Below, one piece after another: positions 16,735 to 25,159 of a stretch of 64,000 bases of DNA. Source of the DNA: Erysipelothrix tonsillarum DSM 14972 (GTDB lineage: Bacteria > Bacillota_I > Bacilli_A > Erysipelotrichales > Erysipelotrichaceae); the NCBI RefSeq assembly GCF_000373785.1, contig NZ_KB892377.1:584934-648933 (forward strand), written 5' to 3'. Each line of letters starts with the position of its first letter. The first letter of the stretch is position 1. The translations under genes were made by a program, and so were the position numbers. The notes below the pieces were generated by a model. It saw only the letters and a program-made list of their open reading frames with translations, had not been told where the DNA came from and ran no database searches.

Positions 16735-17256
16735 ATGCGAAAACGAATTATTTTAATTGCGTTTACAGCTGTTGCACTCGTGTCCTTATTTGTCGTATTA
16801 TACGATCAATTTAAACCGAAGACCAGTGCTCTAACGCTGCGTGCTGATATGCCTAAGAGCGAAACCGTTAAACTTAACGAAATTCAGACATTTTTAAATG
16901 ATAATCCAGGGCAACATGTCTTCTTACTTAAAGATGGCGATGCCGATTCTGATTATGTTGAAGAAGCATTACTTGCTCCACTTACTACAGAACAAGTCGT
17001 ACGTCCCACACCAGATATCATTTCGGTCGATATGTCTGAAGCTCAGAACATTTCTGTAACACGCTTAAAACAATTATTGGGTGTTGAAAAGTACCCTGCA
17101 TTTGTCGTAATCGAAGCAAAAAAAGATAGTGTCGAAGTTAAATCAACCCTCGTATTTAAACAAGACAATCCTTTTACTAGCGACGATCTCAAAACTTGGT
17201 TTTTTGAAAACGGTCTTTGGACCGGTCCTTATGGAATTGAGAATAAAAAATCATAA
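16735..17256 (+). CDS. Membrane-anchored extracytoplasmic protein, possible thioredoxin-like fold
   Basis: I do not recognise this 173-aa protein. ATG 16735 follows AGGAGG at 4 bases. A basic N-terminus (MRKRIILIAF) leads into one hydrophobic segment (4-24) that should anchor it with the rest outside. The domain (about 45-165) alternates hydrophobic strands and helices. It includes HVFLLKDGDAD and VEKYPAFVVIEAKKD, the latter like the cis-proline strand of thioredoxins, but there is no CxxC and no cysteine at all. Redox catalysis is therefore excluded even if the fold is right. It is a lone gene between divergent smc and convergent mtnN, with its own promoter and terminator. Confidence 0.75.
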   Translation: MRKRIILIAFTAVALVSLFVVLYDQFKPKTSALTLRADMPKSETVKLNEIQTFLNDNPGQHVFLLKDGDADSDYVEEALLAPLTTEQVVRPTPDIISVDMSEAQNISVTRLKQLLGVEKYPAFVVIEAKKDSVEVKSTLVFKQDNPFTSDDLKTWFFENGLWTGPYGIENKKS

Positions 17257-17260
17257 AAAA

Positions 17261-17286
17261 GTATCAATCGTTTTTTCGATTGATAC
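17261..17286. terminator. First of two bidirectional terminators
   Basis: A ten-pair stem GTATCAATCG/CGATTGATAC (17261-17270 and 17277-17286) has a loop of six T. It is preceded by A6, which reads as T6 for minus-strand transcripts. It serves as a backup for the minus strand and adds to termination on the plus strand. Confidence 0.75.
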
Positions 17287-17290
17287 GTCT

Positions 17291-17325
17291 AAAAAAACGT
17301 ACAATGAATTCATTGTACGTTTTTA
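17291..17325. terminator. Bidirectional terminator between the anchored protein and mtnN
   Basis: A perfect 24-base palindrome (17297-17320, core ATGAATTCAT) is flanked by seven A on the left and TTTTATTTTA on the right, so it stops transcription from both sides. It begins 2 bases after the mtnN stop. Confidence 0.88.
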
Positions 17326-18003
17326 TTTTATATTATTAATGAATGATTGGCAGAGTTCTGCACTTACTTTACTTGCAAGAGGTAAATAGGCCTCAAAATT
17401 AACTTCATTTTCTGGATCATGAGTAACATCCGATAATCCGCGTAAAACGATAAACGGAATATTATTTCGCTTACATACATGGGCAATTGCCGTCGCTTCC
17501 ATTTCAACACAAATCGCATCTGGAAAATGCTTCTGAATGTTTGTGAAAGCTTGGGACTCCTTAGTTACAAATTGATCTCCTGAAACAATCAATCCGACAT
17601 GATAACGTTTTTTCATCGCATCAAGTGTGTTTTTCGCAATTTCTAATAATTGTGCATCTACTTCAAATATAAAACGAGGATCAGTTTGAGTGTTTGGACC
17701 AATATCGAGATCGTGGTACTGAAGCATTGATGCAACAACCATATCCCCTTGCTTTTGATCTATCTTCAAACCGCCAGCGCTTCCTATATTGAGGACCATT
17801 TCAGGTTGGAAAGAACCAATCAAACGTGTTGCTGTATAAGCAGCATTAACCTTACCAACACCACTTTGCGCTACTATAACACTTTGACCTGAAAGCATCC
17901 CTTTATAAACAGCAATATCATCAAGTGTTTCAGCACTCACATCACTCATAAGCATTGTCAGTGCATGAACTTCTTCTTGCATAGCTCCTATAATTAAAAT
18001 CAT
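17323..18003 (-). CDS. mtnN: 5'-methylthioadenosine / S-adenosylhomocysteine nucleosidase
   Basis: Cleaves adenine from MTA and SAH, recycling the by-products of methylation and polyamine synthesis and feeding autoinducer-2 precursor. The 226-aa protein starts MILIIGAMQEEV, with the catalytic Glu in that segment, and has NIGSAGG, CVEMEATA (substrate Glu) and the active-site Asp in LRGLSDV. It is the last gene of the parE operon. Its ATG overlaps the stop of the methyltransferase gene, which fits because that enzyme produces SAH. Confidence 0.96.
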   Translation of the reverse strand: MILIIGAMQEEVHALTMLMSDVSAETLDDIAVYKGMLSGQSVIVAQSGVGKVNAAYTATRLIGSFQPEMVLNIGSAGGLKIDQKQGDMVVASMLQYHDLDIGPNTQTDPRFIFEVDAQLLEIAKNTLDAMKKRYHVGLIVSGDQFVTKESQAFTNIQKHFPDAICVEMEATAIAHVCKRNNIPFIVLRGLSDVTHDPENEVNFEAYLPLASKVSAELCQSFINNIK

Positions 18004-18671
18004 ATTAATTCCTTTCTAATGACAAACATTAATTTTTCACCTTCTTGAGTAATGCCCGGTTGCTCAAAATCAGTTAAAACTGTAACGTGGTATCCCTGCT
18101 TTTCATAGGCATCAATTAGAATTTGAGGATTGAATACCCATTGATAAACACTATCAAAGGTACCATCTAAAAAATTAATAACATGAACGAGATGTTCGCC
18201 ATCAACTTCAATTTGATATGCATAATCAAAATCATCTGTAGAACCTTCTTCATAGTAATCATCCGCAAATTCAGTCAAACGAAATGGATGATGACAGTCG
18301 AGAAGGATACAATTCGATAATTTGACACTCTGATTTACAAATTTCAACAAATCTTCTTCTGTCAAAATATAATTAAGACTATCCCCAACACAGACTAACG
18401 TATCGTAAACTGTGTCATCTTCATAAGTTAAAAAATCACCCTGAACCATTTTATCAGCAAGTTCCGGATACTTTTCGTACCCCAAAGCAAGCATGGATTC
18501 ATCAAGATCCACGCCTTTGACCGAAAACGATTCTTTTAGTTCATTCAGAAGATCGCCAGTACCGCAAGCAAGTTCAAGAAGCGTATGCCCTTGAGCATGA
18601 TTTCGAATAAACGTTTTATATAATTGTGTCCCTTCTTGCGAAGCAAATAGTTTATCGTAATACGTTTTCAT
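18000..18671 (-). CDS. Class I SAM-dependent methyltransferase (YqeM-like)
   Basis: The 223-aa protein has a Rossmann SAM-binding motif LLELACGTGD (about 32-41), an acidic residue at KGVDLDESML and VCVGDSLNYI as post-motif. In Bacillus the gene after rsfS (yqeL) is yqeM, an uncharacterised methyltransferase of the same size, so this is probably its counterpart. The substrate is unknown. The start overlaps rsfS by 20 bases. Coupling to mtnN, which removes SAH, suits the reaction. Confidence 0.88.
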   Translation of the reverse strand: MKTYYDKLFASQEGTQLYKTFIRNHAQGHTLLELACGTGDLLNELKESFSVKGVDLDESMLALGYEKYPELADKMVQGDFLTYEDDTVYDTLVCVGDSLNYILTEEDLLKFVNQSVKLSNCILLDCHHPFRLTEFADDYYEEGSTDDFDYAYQIEVDGEHLVHVINFLDGTFDSVYQWVFNPQILIDAYEKQGYHVTVLTDFEQPGITQEGEKLMFVIRKELI

Positions 18672-18990
18672 CGATATAGTCCTGGTAAAGTTTTTCTAAA
18701 TTATAGTGAGCACGTTCTTCTGTTAAGAACAAATGCACAACAACATCAAAGGCATCAATTAAAATCCATGTTGAACCATGTTGGCGTTCAATGCTACGAA
18801 TTTTATACCCTTCTTTTTCAATTGCTTCCTCAACAAACTCAGCAATAGCATTAATTTGACGAACACTGGGTGCGTCAGCAATCACAAAATAGTCGCATAA
18901 TGGATTTTCACGTTTAAAATCAACAGTAACAATATCATTTGCTTTTTTTTCGTCGATTGTTTTTACAATTACATCTAATAATTTATTCAT
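18652..18990 (-). CDS. rsfS: Ribosome silencing factor RsfS
   Basis: Binds L14 on the 50S subunit and blocks joining with 30S when nutrients are scarce. The 112-aa protein has the family motifs DYFVIADAPSVRQINAIA and EGYKIRSIE, plus GSTWILIDAFDVVVHLF. Length is normal. It lies directly after nadD-yqeK with an 8-base overlap, matching the Bacillus order yqeH-(aroE)-yhbY-nadD-yqeK-yqeL. Confidence 0.95.
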   Translation of the reverse strand: MNKLLDVIVKTIDEKKANDIVTVDFKRENPLCDYFVIADAPSVRQINAIAEFVEEAIEKEGYKIRSIERQHGSTWILIDAFDVVVHLFLTEERAHYNLEKLYQDYIDENVLR

Positions 18991-19993
18991 TGGGTCTCCT
19001 TAGGTAGGCATCTTGTGCCTGTTTTACTGCTTTAAATCCTTTATTCAAATCCTGCTTTGCAAGGTGAATATAGGGCTCGCTATCATAACCACGGCCACGT
19101 TCACATTTATCGGCAATGTATAAAATCATACCAATTTTATTAGTTGAGTCTCCATTAACATGACCTCTAATGGCATTTAGTACCTGCTTATCGCGAATAT
19201 AAAATCTTTTGGCTAACTCTGACGCTGCTGCAAAACCATGATAAAACGCTGGATGGAGACTACGTTTATGCGGATATGTCGCCTCCATAATTGCCGTTAG
19301 CGCTTCTTTCGAGTCTTCTTTACATAAATCATGCATCATAGCTGCTAAGTACATTCGTTGTAAATCAACGCTATGCACAGCGGCCAATTCTAATGCAACT
19401 TCACATACGCGTTTAACATGTTCAAAGCGTTGCAAAGAAACACGGTTTGAAAGGATTGATTCCAAATACAATCCATTTTCACTCATATATCTCAAAACAG
19501 CGGGTGCGGTTTGCGTCTTTTCACCCTTACGAATTTGTGTCGAACTAATCTTCATCACAGGTCCCATTATTCGCGGATATTCCATCGTATCTTCCGCTTC
19601 GCGTGCATAAACAATAAATTGTATTTTTTGGTTTAAGCATTCAAAGTCTTTCCAACGATGTAAGGATTCTAACTGATCCGACCCGATTAACCATTCAAAG
19701 GTTATATCCGGATATTCAGTTTGAAGCACCTTAACGGTATCAATGGAATAGGAAGGTATCGGCATTTTCGATTCAATATCAAGAACTTTCATTTTACGAT
19801 ACGGATTGATCATTAATTGAACCATATTTATACGGTGTTTAAAATCTGAACTGCCTTGTTTAAATGGATTTTGTGCGCTGACAATAAACCACAATTCGTC
19901 AGCATTGCGTTGTTTTAGGGCGTGTTTTGCCATCGTTAGATGACCTTCATGAATGGGGTCAAAACTCCCCCCAAACAGAATGACACGACTCAA
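18983..19993 (-). CDS. nadD: NadD-YqeK fusion: nicotinate-nucleotide adenylyltransferase plus HD-domain Ap4A hydrolase
   Basis: One 336-aa frame joins two enzymes that Bacillus encodes separately. Residues 1-185 are NadD, which makes deamido-NAD: GGSFDPIHEGHL (8-19) and SSTQIRKG (150-157). Residues 190-336 are the YqeK HD phosphohydrolase, which splits diadenosine tetraphosphate: His192, HD pair 221-222, His252, His278 and ADK at 294-296 form the metal site. No stop or frameshift lies between them. Such fusions are known from Mollicutes. ATG overlaps the yhbY stop by 4 bases. Confidence 0.95.
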   Translation of the reverse strand: MSRVILFGGSFDPIHEGHLTMAKHALKQRNADELWFIVSAQNPFKQGSSDFKHRINMVQLMINPYRKMKVLDIESKMPIPSYSIDTVKVLQTEYPDITFEWLIGSDQLESLHRWKDFECLNQKIQFIVYAREAEDTMEYPRIMGPVMKISSTQIRKGEKTQTAPAVLRYMSENGLYLESILSNRVSLQRFEHVKRVCEVALELAAVHSVDLQRMYLAAMMHDLCKEDSKEALTAIMEATYPHKRSLHPAFYHGFAAASELAKRFYIRDKQVLNAIRGHVNGDSTNKIGMILYIADKCERGRGYDSEPYIHLAKQDLNKGFKAVKQAQDAYLRRPNE

Positions 19994-20274
19994 ACTTTAA
20001 TGCGTCCGTTTTTATTGTAACGATAGAAAACTGCAACGCGCCCTATTTTGCTCACGAGGTCACAACTGAAACGATCTTCAAACGCTTCAATTGCTTCAGT
20101 AATGGAAACATCTGAGTTTTTTTGGATACTCACTTTCACAAGATTGTGTGCAAGCATTGACGTTTCAAATGTTTCATATACGGTTTCCGTTAATCCATTT
20201 TTACCAATAAATACAGTTGTTTTTTCCTCATGAGAGATTCGTTTCAATTCTTTTTTTTGATCTTTATTTAACAT
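19990..20274 (-). CDS. yhbY: CRM-domain RNA-binding protein YhbY
   Basis: A single CRM domain protein linked to large-subunit assembly. The 94-aa product has the KTTVFIGKNGLTETV turn and the C-terminal KIGRVAVFYRYNK strand typical of the family. It abuts yqeH (one-base overlap) and nadD-yqeK (4-base overlap), the usual neighbours of this assembly factor. Confidence 0.94.
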   Translation of the reverse strand: MLNKDQKKELKRISHEEKTTVFIGKNGLTETVYETFETSMLAHNLVKVSIQKNSDVSITEAIEAFEDRFSCDLVSKIGRVAVFYRYNKNGRIKV

Positions 20275-21296
20275 TAAATGATCGCCTTTCTGATAATAAC
20301 TTCTGCTTCCTTATCGAAGCTTGTTTCTAATTCTTTCAAATCACCTTGAATACTGATAAATCCCACATCGAAAATTTCGATATCAACATGTTTATCACTA
20401 ACCGGCCATTTTCGTTTTCGATATTCCGGGTTTTGAATCATAAATTCATGTTCAAGTTCAAAATTCGCATCCATACGCTCCGGTTTAATGCGTTTAAGTG
20501 CAAACGGCAAGTAAGAAACGACATGCACTTGATTTTTCGGAGTAATGGTGATTGCACCAAGATTCCCAATCATTATCGTTTGTTTTTCATACAACTGATA
20601 AACAACTGGCTTAAGCGTTTTTTGTGGTGCTAACATTACAAGATTTTCATCCGTGAACTTATTCAATAATTTAGTCTCATTGCTTAGCCCCGGTGTATCG
20701 TATACATCATAACTTTCTGTTTCAATGTGCAAAACATCCGCGGTCGTTGAAGCTACAGGCGATACGGATAAATCGTTTTTACCCAATAAAGCATTCAGTA
20801 ATGAAGATTTTCCGGCATTAACACAGCCTACGAAGGCACACGGCGCATCCTCAAGGTAAGGTTTTAAGTCCGCTAGTGTGTTCTTCTTCAATGCTGACAC
20901 ATAAACAATATCCATTAATGCTACATCTTCATCTTTAAGAGATCGCATAATTGCATTCGTAAGTTTATTGTTTGATACTGATTTAGGTAGTAAATCACGT
21001 TTATTTACGACCAATACGACACTTTTATGTCGTAATGCACGTAAAAGCCCTGTATGCATACTTTGATTAAGATGCATAATGTCTAGCACCCATAAGATGT
21101 GACCTTCGAATCCTTCAATAAATTCAAGCGTATTTCCGTCATTAACATCTGCCTTAACACGTTTAAAATCGCGATAGTGTTTTAGACGAAAACACGATTG
21201 ACAGTAATCATTTTCAATTGATTTTGCATATCCGCGTCCAGCTGCATCTTCTGTTTGTAAAACAGATCCACAACCAACGCATTTTTTATTTTCCAT
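20274..21296 (-). CDS. yqeH: Circularly permuted ribosome-biogenesis GTPase YqeH
   Basis: GTPase needed for 30S assembly. The 340-aa protein begins with a zinc finger (Cys6, Cys9, Cys32, Cys35) and then shows the permuted order of G motifs: NKRD (98-101, G4), SALK (G5), P-loop GCVNAGKS (157-164, G1) and DTPG (200-203, G3). A C-terminal domain of about 110 residues follows. It overlaps purB by 11 bases, so the assembly genes seem to be translated together with purB. Confidence 0.95.
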   Translation of the reverse strand: MENKKCVGCGSVLQTEDAAGRGYAKSIENDYCQSCFRLKHYRDFKRVKADVNDGNTLEFIEGFEGHILWVLDIMHLNQSMHTGLLRALRHKSVVLVVNKRDLLPKSVSNNKLTNAIMRSLKDEDVALMDIVYVSALKKNTLADLKPYLEDAPCAFVGCVNAGKSSLLNALLGKNDLSVSPVASTTADVLHIETESYDVYDTPGLSNETKLLNKFTDENLVMLAPQKTLKPVVYQLYEKQTIMIGNLGAITITPKNQVHVVSYLPFALKRIKPERMDANFELEHEFMIQNPEYRKRKWPVSDKHVDIEIFDVGFISIQGDLKELETSFDKEAEVIIRKAII

Positions 21297-22590
21297 ATAT
21301 ATTTACCCTTTCAAAAATGGTATCAACTCTCCGTAAGAAGTAGTTTAAATCAAAACATTGTTCTAATTGTTCTCGTGAAATATATTGTAACACGTTTCCG
21401 TCCTCAATAATGACATCAAAAAATGATGTATTTTGATTGTAAGCCATCATCGCCAATGGTTGAATCAAATCATAAGCCCCCTCACGACTGAGGTTGCCTT
21501 GGTCAATCAACGTTGTCATTACACGTTGCGCAAAAATAACACCGTGTGTCAAGTTGATATTATCCACCATTTTGTCCTCATACACAACTAAATTCGCAAC
21601 AATTTGTGTAAATCGGTGAATCATATAGTCTAATAAAGTAATTGCATCCGGAAATATGATCCTTTCAGCACTTGAATGAGATATATCTCGCTCATGCCAT
21701 AACGCAACATTTTCAAACGATGACATCATGTACCCACGAATAACACGAGCACATCCCGCCATATTTTCACTTCCGATTGGATTGCGTTTATGAGGCATCG
21801 CCGAAGAACCTTTTTGTCCTTTATTAAAAAATTCTTCAGCTTCGCCTACTTCAGTACGTTGTAAATGACGGATTTCTGTAGCCATTTTCTCGATGCTAGT
21901 CGCAATGAGTGCCAATGTAGACATATAGAACGCATGACGATCGCGTTGTAATACTTGAGTCGATATGTTTGAAGATGCGATACCTAACTGATCACATACA
22001 TAATCTTGAACAAATGGATCTGTATTTGCGAAATTTCCAACTGCACCGCTAATCTTTCCGGCTTCAAGATCTTTTCGTGCCGATTTAAACCGATTTAGCT
22101 GACGATTCATCTCATCATACCAAAGTGCAAATTTCAATCCAAAACTGGTTACATCTGCATGAACACCATGCGTACGCCCAATGCAAGGTGTATCTTTATA
22201 CCGAATGGCTTGCTTTTTTAACACATCCATCAGTTCAAGAAGTCCAGTTTCTAACACATCATTCGCTTGTTTATAGATATATCCATATGCCGTATCTACG
22301 ACATCTGTACTCGTTAATCCATAATGAATCCATCTTTTTTCGTCACCTAAGGTTTCACTTACTGCTCGGGTAAATGCGACTACATCATGACGTGTTTCAG
22401 CTTCAATTTCATAAATACGATTAATATCAAAGGATGCATTGGTTTGTAGTGCTTCTAAGTCGCAATCTGGTACCACACCCAAATGATTGAATGCTTCAGC
22501 TGCATAAATTTCTACTTTAAGCCAAGCCTCAAAACGAAATTGATCATTAAAAATTGTTTTCATTACATCTCGTGAATAACGATTAATCAT
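21286..22590 (-). CDS. purB: Adenylosuccinate lyase
   Basis: Catalyses two steps of purine synthesis, both releasing fumarate (SAICAR to AICAR and adenylosuccinate to AMP). The 434-aa protein carries the fumarase-superfamily signature GSSAMPHKRNP and the catalytic His in GRTHGVHAD. ATG 22590 follows GGAGG at 5 bases. Although embedded in the parE operon, it has its own consensus promoter and an operator-like palindrome upstream. No other pur genes are in the window. Confidence 0.97.
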   Translation of the reverse strand: MINRYSRDVMKTIFNDQFRFEAWLKVEIYAAEAFNHLGVVPDCDLEALQTNASFDINRIYEIEAETRHDVVAFTRAVSETLGDEKRWIHYGLTSTDVVDTAYGYIYKQANDVLETGLLELMDVLKKQAIRYKDTPCIGRTHGVHADVTSFGLKFALWYDEMNRQLNRFKSARKDLEAGKISGAVGNFANTDPFVQDYVCDQLGIASSNISTQVLQRDRHAFYMSTLALIATSIEKMATEIRHLQRTEVGEAEEFFNKGQKGSSAMPHKRNPIGSENMAGCARVIRGYMMSSFENVALWHERDISHSSAERIIFPDAITLLDYMIHRFTQIVANLVVYEDKMVDNINLTHGVIFAQRVMTTLIDQGNLSREGAYDLIQPLAMMAYNQNTSFFDVIIEDGNVLQYISREQLEQCFDLNYFLRRVDTIFERVNIYGK

Positions 22591-22613
22591 AAAACCTCCT
22601 GATTGAAATAATA

Positions 22614-22642
22614 AAGTCTGGAAGTATACAACCGCCAGACTT
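22614..22642 (-). promoter_or_regulatory. Hairpin in the purB leader
   Basis: AAGTCTGG/CCAGACTT (22635-22642 and 22614-22621), eight pairs with a 13-base loop, is followed by TATTATTT and then the purB ribosome site about 8 bases later. It may be a weak terminator or an attenuator. The poor T-run argues against strong termination. Confidence 0.45.
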
Positions 22643-22646
22643 GGTT

Positions 22647-22680
22647 TTGTAAGGTTGAACGTAATAACTCTACCTTACAA
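22647..22680. promoter_or_regulatory. Operator-like palindrome at the purB start site
   Basis: TTGTAAGGT (22647-22655) and ACCTTACAA (22672-22680) are perfect nine-base inverted arms with a 16-base spacer. One arm abuts the -10 and the other lies inside the transcript. It could bind a dimeric repressor, or fold in readthrough RNA after parC. Confidence 0.5.
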
Positions 22681-22708
22681 TTATACATAATTATAAATCA
22701 AGTTTCAA
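22680..22708 (-). promoter_or_regulatory. Promoter of purB inside the parC 3' end
   Basis: TTGAAA (22703-22708), a 17-base spacer and TATAAT (22680-22685) on the minus strand give a near-consensus promoter whose -35 overlaps the last codons of parC. Confidence 0.7.
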
Positions 22709-25159
22709 AGGTTCCTCTATGCTTTTACCTTCGATTTTGGGTATCTCAACATTCATGACATGAACACGAGGTCTCAAGATACAGAAGTTCTTCTCGCTGG
22801 TTACTGTTGAGAAGGTTGCTTCAGCAGCCATCAGTGGTATATCTTTAATCGCTACTACAGATGCATGATCATTATAAATCATGATGTCATCGTGGATATT
22901 CCCTACAAATACTTCACTCAAACAGTGAGGATTACTCTTTACCGTCTTAACAATTGAAGTACCTTGAGTTGCTCGGTTATTAACAGCAATGTCATGCTCT
23001 TTAATTCGTTTCATTTGATATCGATCTGAAACAAAAACCACCTCAGTCTCATCGCGTAAACGAATGGTTGACATGATTCGATCATTAAGCTTGAGTTTCA
23101 TACCAATAACCCCTTTTGCACGCAATCCTATTGGATTTATTTCTGTGAGGTCTAAGCGCATGCATTGACCTTCTTTACTTACTAAGATTAAGTGGTCATC
23201 ATCTGCAGTAACCACAGCTCCGACTAACTCATCAAACTTACCTAACTTCATGACGTCATAAAGACGGTTTGTTCGTTTTACTTCGAGTTCGGAAATCGCT
23301 GTTTTCTTAACCATTCCTGATGCGGTTGCCGTTACAATAAATCGATAGGTATTGAAAGATTTGAGTGTAAAGGCACTGATAATTTTTTCATCAGGATCAA
23401 ATTTCATATATTGATTGATATGCGATCCGGTATCGCGCCAACGCGCTTCTTCAATTTCATGAACTAAAATAGTACCATAACGGCCTTTTGAAGTTACGAA
23501 AACCAGGTAATCCGTCGTTTCGACTTCAGCACTGAAAACGGGTTGGTCTTCATCCATTAAGGCTATGACATCTTTTTGACTGGAACCATAAGAACGCATC
23601 GATACTTTTTTAAGATATCCATCTCGCGATACGGTAACCATAACAGCTTCATTTGTAATGAGACTGAGATGATCTACTTCTAATTCTGAGATTTCTGCTT
23701 CAATGGTTGATCGTCTTGGAGTATCGAAGGTTTCTTTTATTTCCATAAACTCTTTAACAATTAAATTATTGAGCATATCGACGTTACTGATAACAAGATC
23801 AAGATACTCCAATTCATTTGCAAGTTTAGCGAATTCATCGCGTAATGCATTGATATCAGTTGATGACAAACGATACAGTTGTAAATCAACAATTGCAGTT
23901 GCTTGAGCCTCTGTGAAACCAAATGATTCCATAATATTATTTCGTGAGTCGGAACGATTGTTTGAACCACGAATCACAGCAATGATTTCATCTAAAATTG
24001 AGGTTGCCTTCATAAGTCCTTCAAGGATATGAATACGTTTCTCTTTTTGTTCATAACGATACTTACTTCGATTTAATACAACTTCTTGTCTAAATGCGAG
24101 ATAGGCATCTAAAACTTGTAAGAGCCCACAAACTTTAGGTCGTTGGTCCACAATTGCAACCATGTTGGCATTGTAATAAACCTGTAACTCAGTATATTTA
24201 TAGAATAAATTGAGAATGCTCTCAACATTTGCATCCCGCTTGCAGTCAATAACAATACGAAGTCCTGTACGGTCAGATTCATCGCGTACGTCCATAACAT
24301 CGCCAAATCCCTCACTTGCTTTCGTAAATCGTAATTCATCAATCTTACGAACAACATTTGATTTAATCACTTCATAAGGGAGCTCGGTAATCACAATTTG
24401 TTTCATACTTTTATTTTCAACAATATCGGCTTTTGCGCGTACAACAATGCGTCCTTTACCCTTGCGAATAATATCTTCAATGCCTTCGCGTCCCTGAATG
24501 ATTGCTCCCGTAGGAAAGTCAGGACCTTGAACCATCGTCATAATTTCCTCGACCGTGCAATTTGGATTTTGCAACCTGAAAATGGCTGCATCCATAATTT
24601 CATTAAGATTAAACGGCGGAATATTTGTCGCATAACCCGCTGCAATTCCGGTAGATCCGTTCACTAGAAGGTTCGGGTAACGCGCCGGTAATACAGATGG
24701 CTCGGTCGTCATATCATCGAAGTTTAAGACAAATGGAACAACTTCTTCATCAATATTTTCTAAAAGTTTTTGTGATAATTTGGAAATACGTGCCTCCGTA
24801 TATCGCATCGCCGCAGCAGGATCATCATCGATGCTCCCATTGTTTCCTTGCATATCAATTAAAGGCATATTCATTTTCCATGATTGCGACATCCGAACCA
24901 TCGCCTCATAAACGGAACTATCCCCATGTGGATGATAATTACCGATAACAAGTCCGACTGTTTTCGCAGATTTTCGATATGGTTTATCAAATAAGTTCTT
25001 ATCGTGGTACATCGCATATAGAATACGACGTTGAACTGGTTTTAAACCATCTCGCACATCCGGCAATGCACGTTCTTGAATAATATATTTTGAATACCGA
25101 CCAAATCGTTCCCCAACGATGTCTTCAATCGGCATTTTAATCATTGAATCATGAGACAT
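22691..25159 (-). CDS. parC: DNA topoisomerase IV subunit A
   Basis: Breakage-reunion subunit that decatenates daughter chromosomes together with ParE. The 822-aa protein has catalytic Tyr120 in DPAAAMRYTE. The quinolone-resistance region reads HPHGDSSVYEA with Ser81 and Glu85 (equivalents of S. aureus GrlA S80 and E84), the susceptible residues. C-terminal beta-pinwheel repeats occupy about 500-800. It overlaps parE by 11 bases. GyrA is the alternative, but the neighbouring parE and plsY favour ParC. Confidence 0.95.
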   Translation of the reverse strand: MSHDSMIKMPIEDIVGERFGRYSKYIIQERALPDVRDGLKPVQRRILYAMYHDKNLFDKPYRKSAKTVGLVIGNYHPHGDSSVYEAMVRMSQSWKMNMPLIDMQGNNGSIDDDPAAAMRYTEARISKLSQKLLENIDEEVVPFVLNFDDMTTEPSVLPARYPNLLVNGSTGIAAGYATNIPPFNLNEIMDAAIFRLQNPNCTVEEIMTMVQGPDFPTGAIIQGREGIEDIIRKGKGRIVVRAKADIVENKSMKQIVITELPYEVIKSNVVRKIDELRFTKASEGFGDVMDVRDESDRTGLRIVIDCKRDANVESILNLFYKYTELQVYYNANMVAIVDQRPKVCGLLQVLDAYLAFRQEVVLNRSKYRYEQKEKRIHILEGLMKATSILDEIIAVIRGSNNRSDSRNNIMESFGFTEAQATAIVDLQLYRLSSTDINALRDEFAKLANELEYLDLVISNVDMLNNLIVKEFMEIKETFDTPRRSTIEAEISELEVDHLSLITNEAVMVTVSRDGYLKKVSMRSYGSSQKDVIALMDEDQPVFSAEVETTDYLVFVTSKGRYGTILVHEIEEARWRDTGSHINQYMKFDPDEKIISAFTLKSFNTYRFIVTATASGMVKKTAISELEVKRTNRLYDVMKLGKFDELVGAVVTADDDHLILVSKEGQCMRLDLTEINPIGLRAKGVIGMKLKLNDRIMSTIRLRDETEVVFVSDRYQMKRIKEHDIAVNNRATQGTSIVKTVKSNPHCLSEVFVGNIHDDIMIYNDHASVVAIKDIPLMAAEATFSTVTSEKNFCILRPRVHVMNVEIPKIEGKSIEEPLKLDL

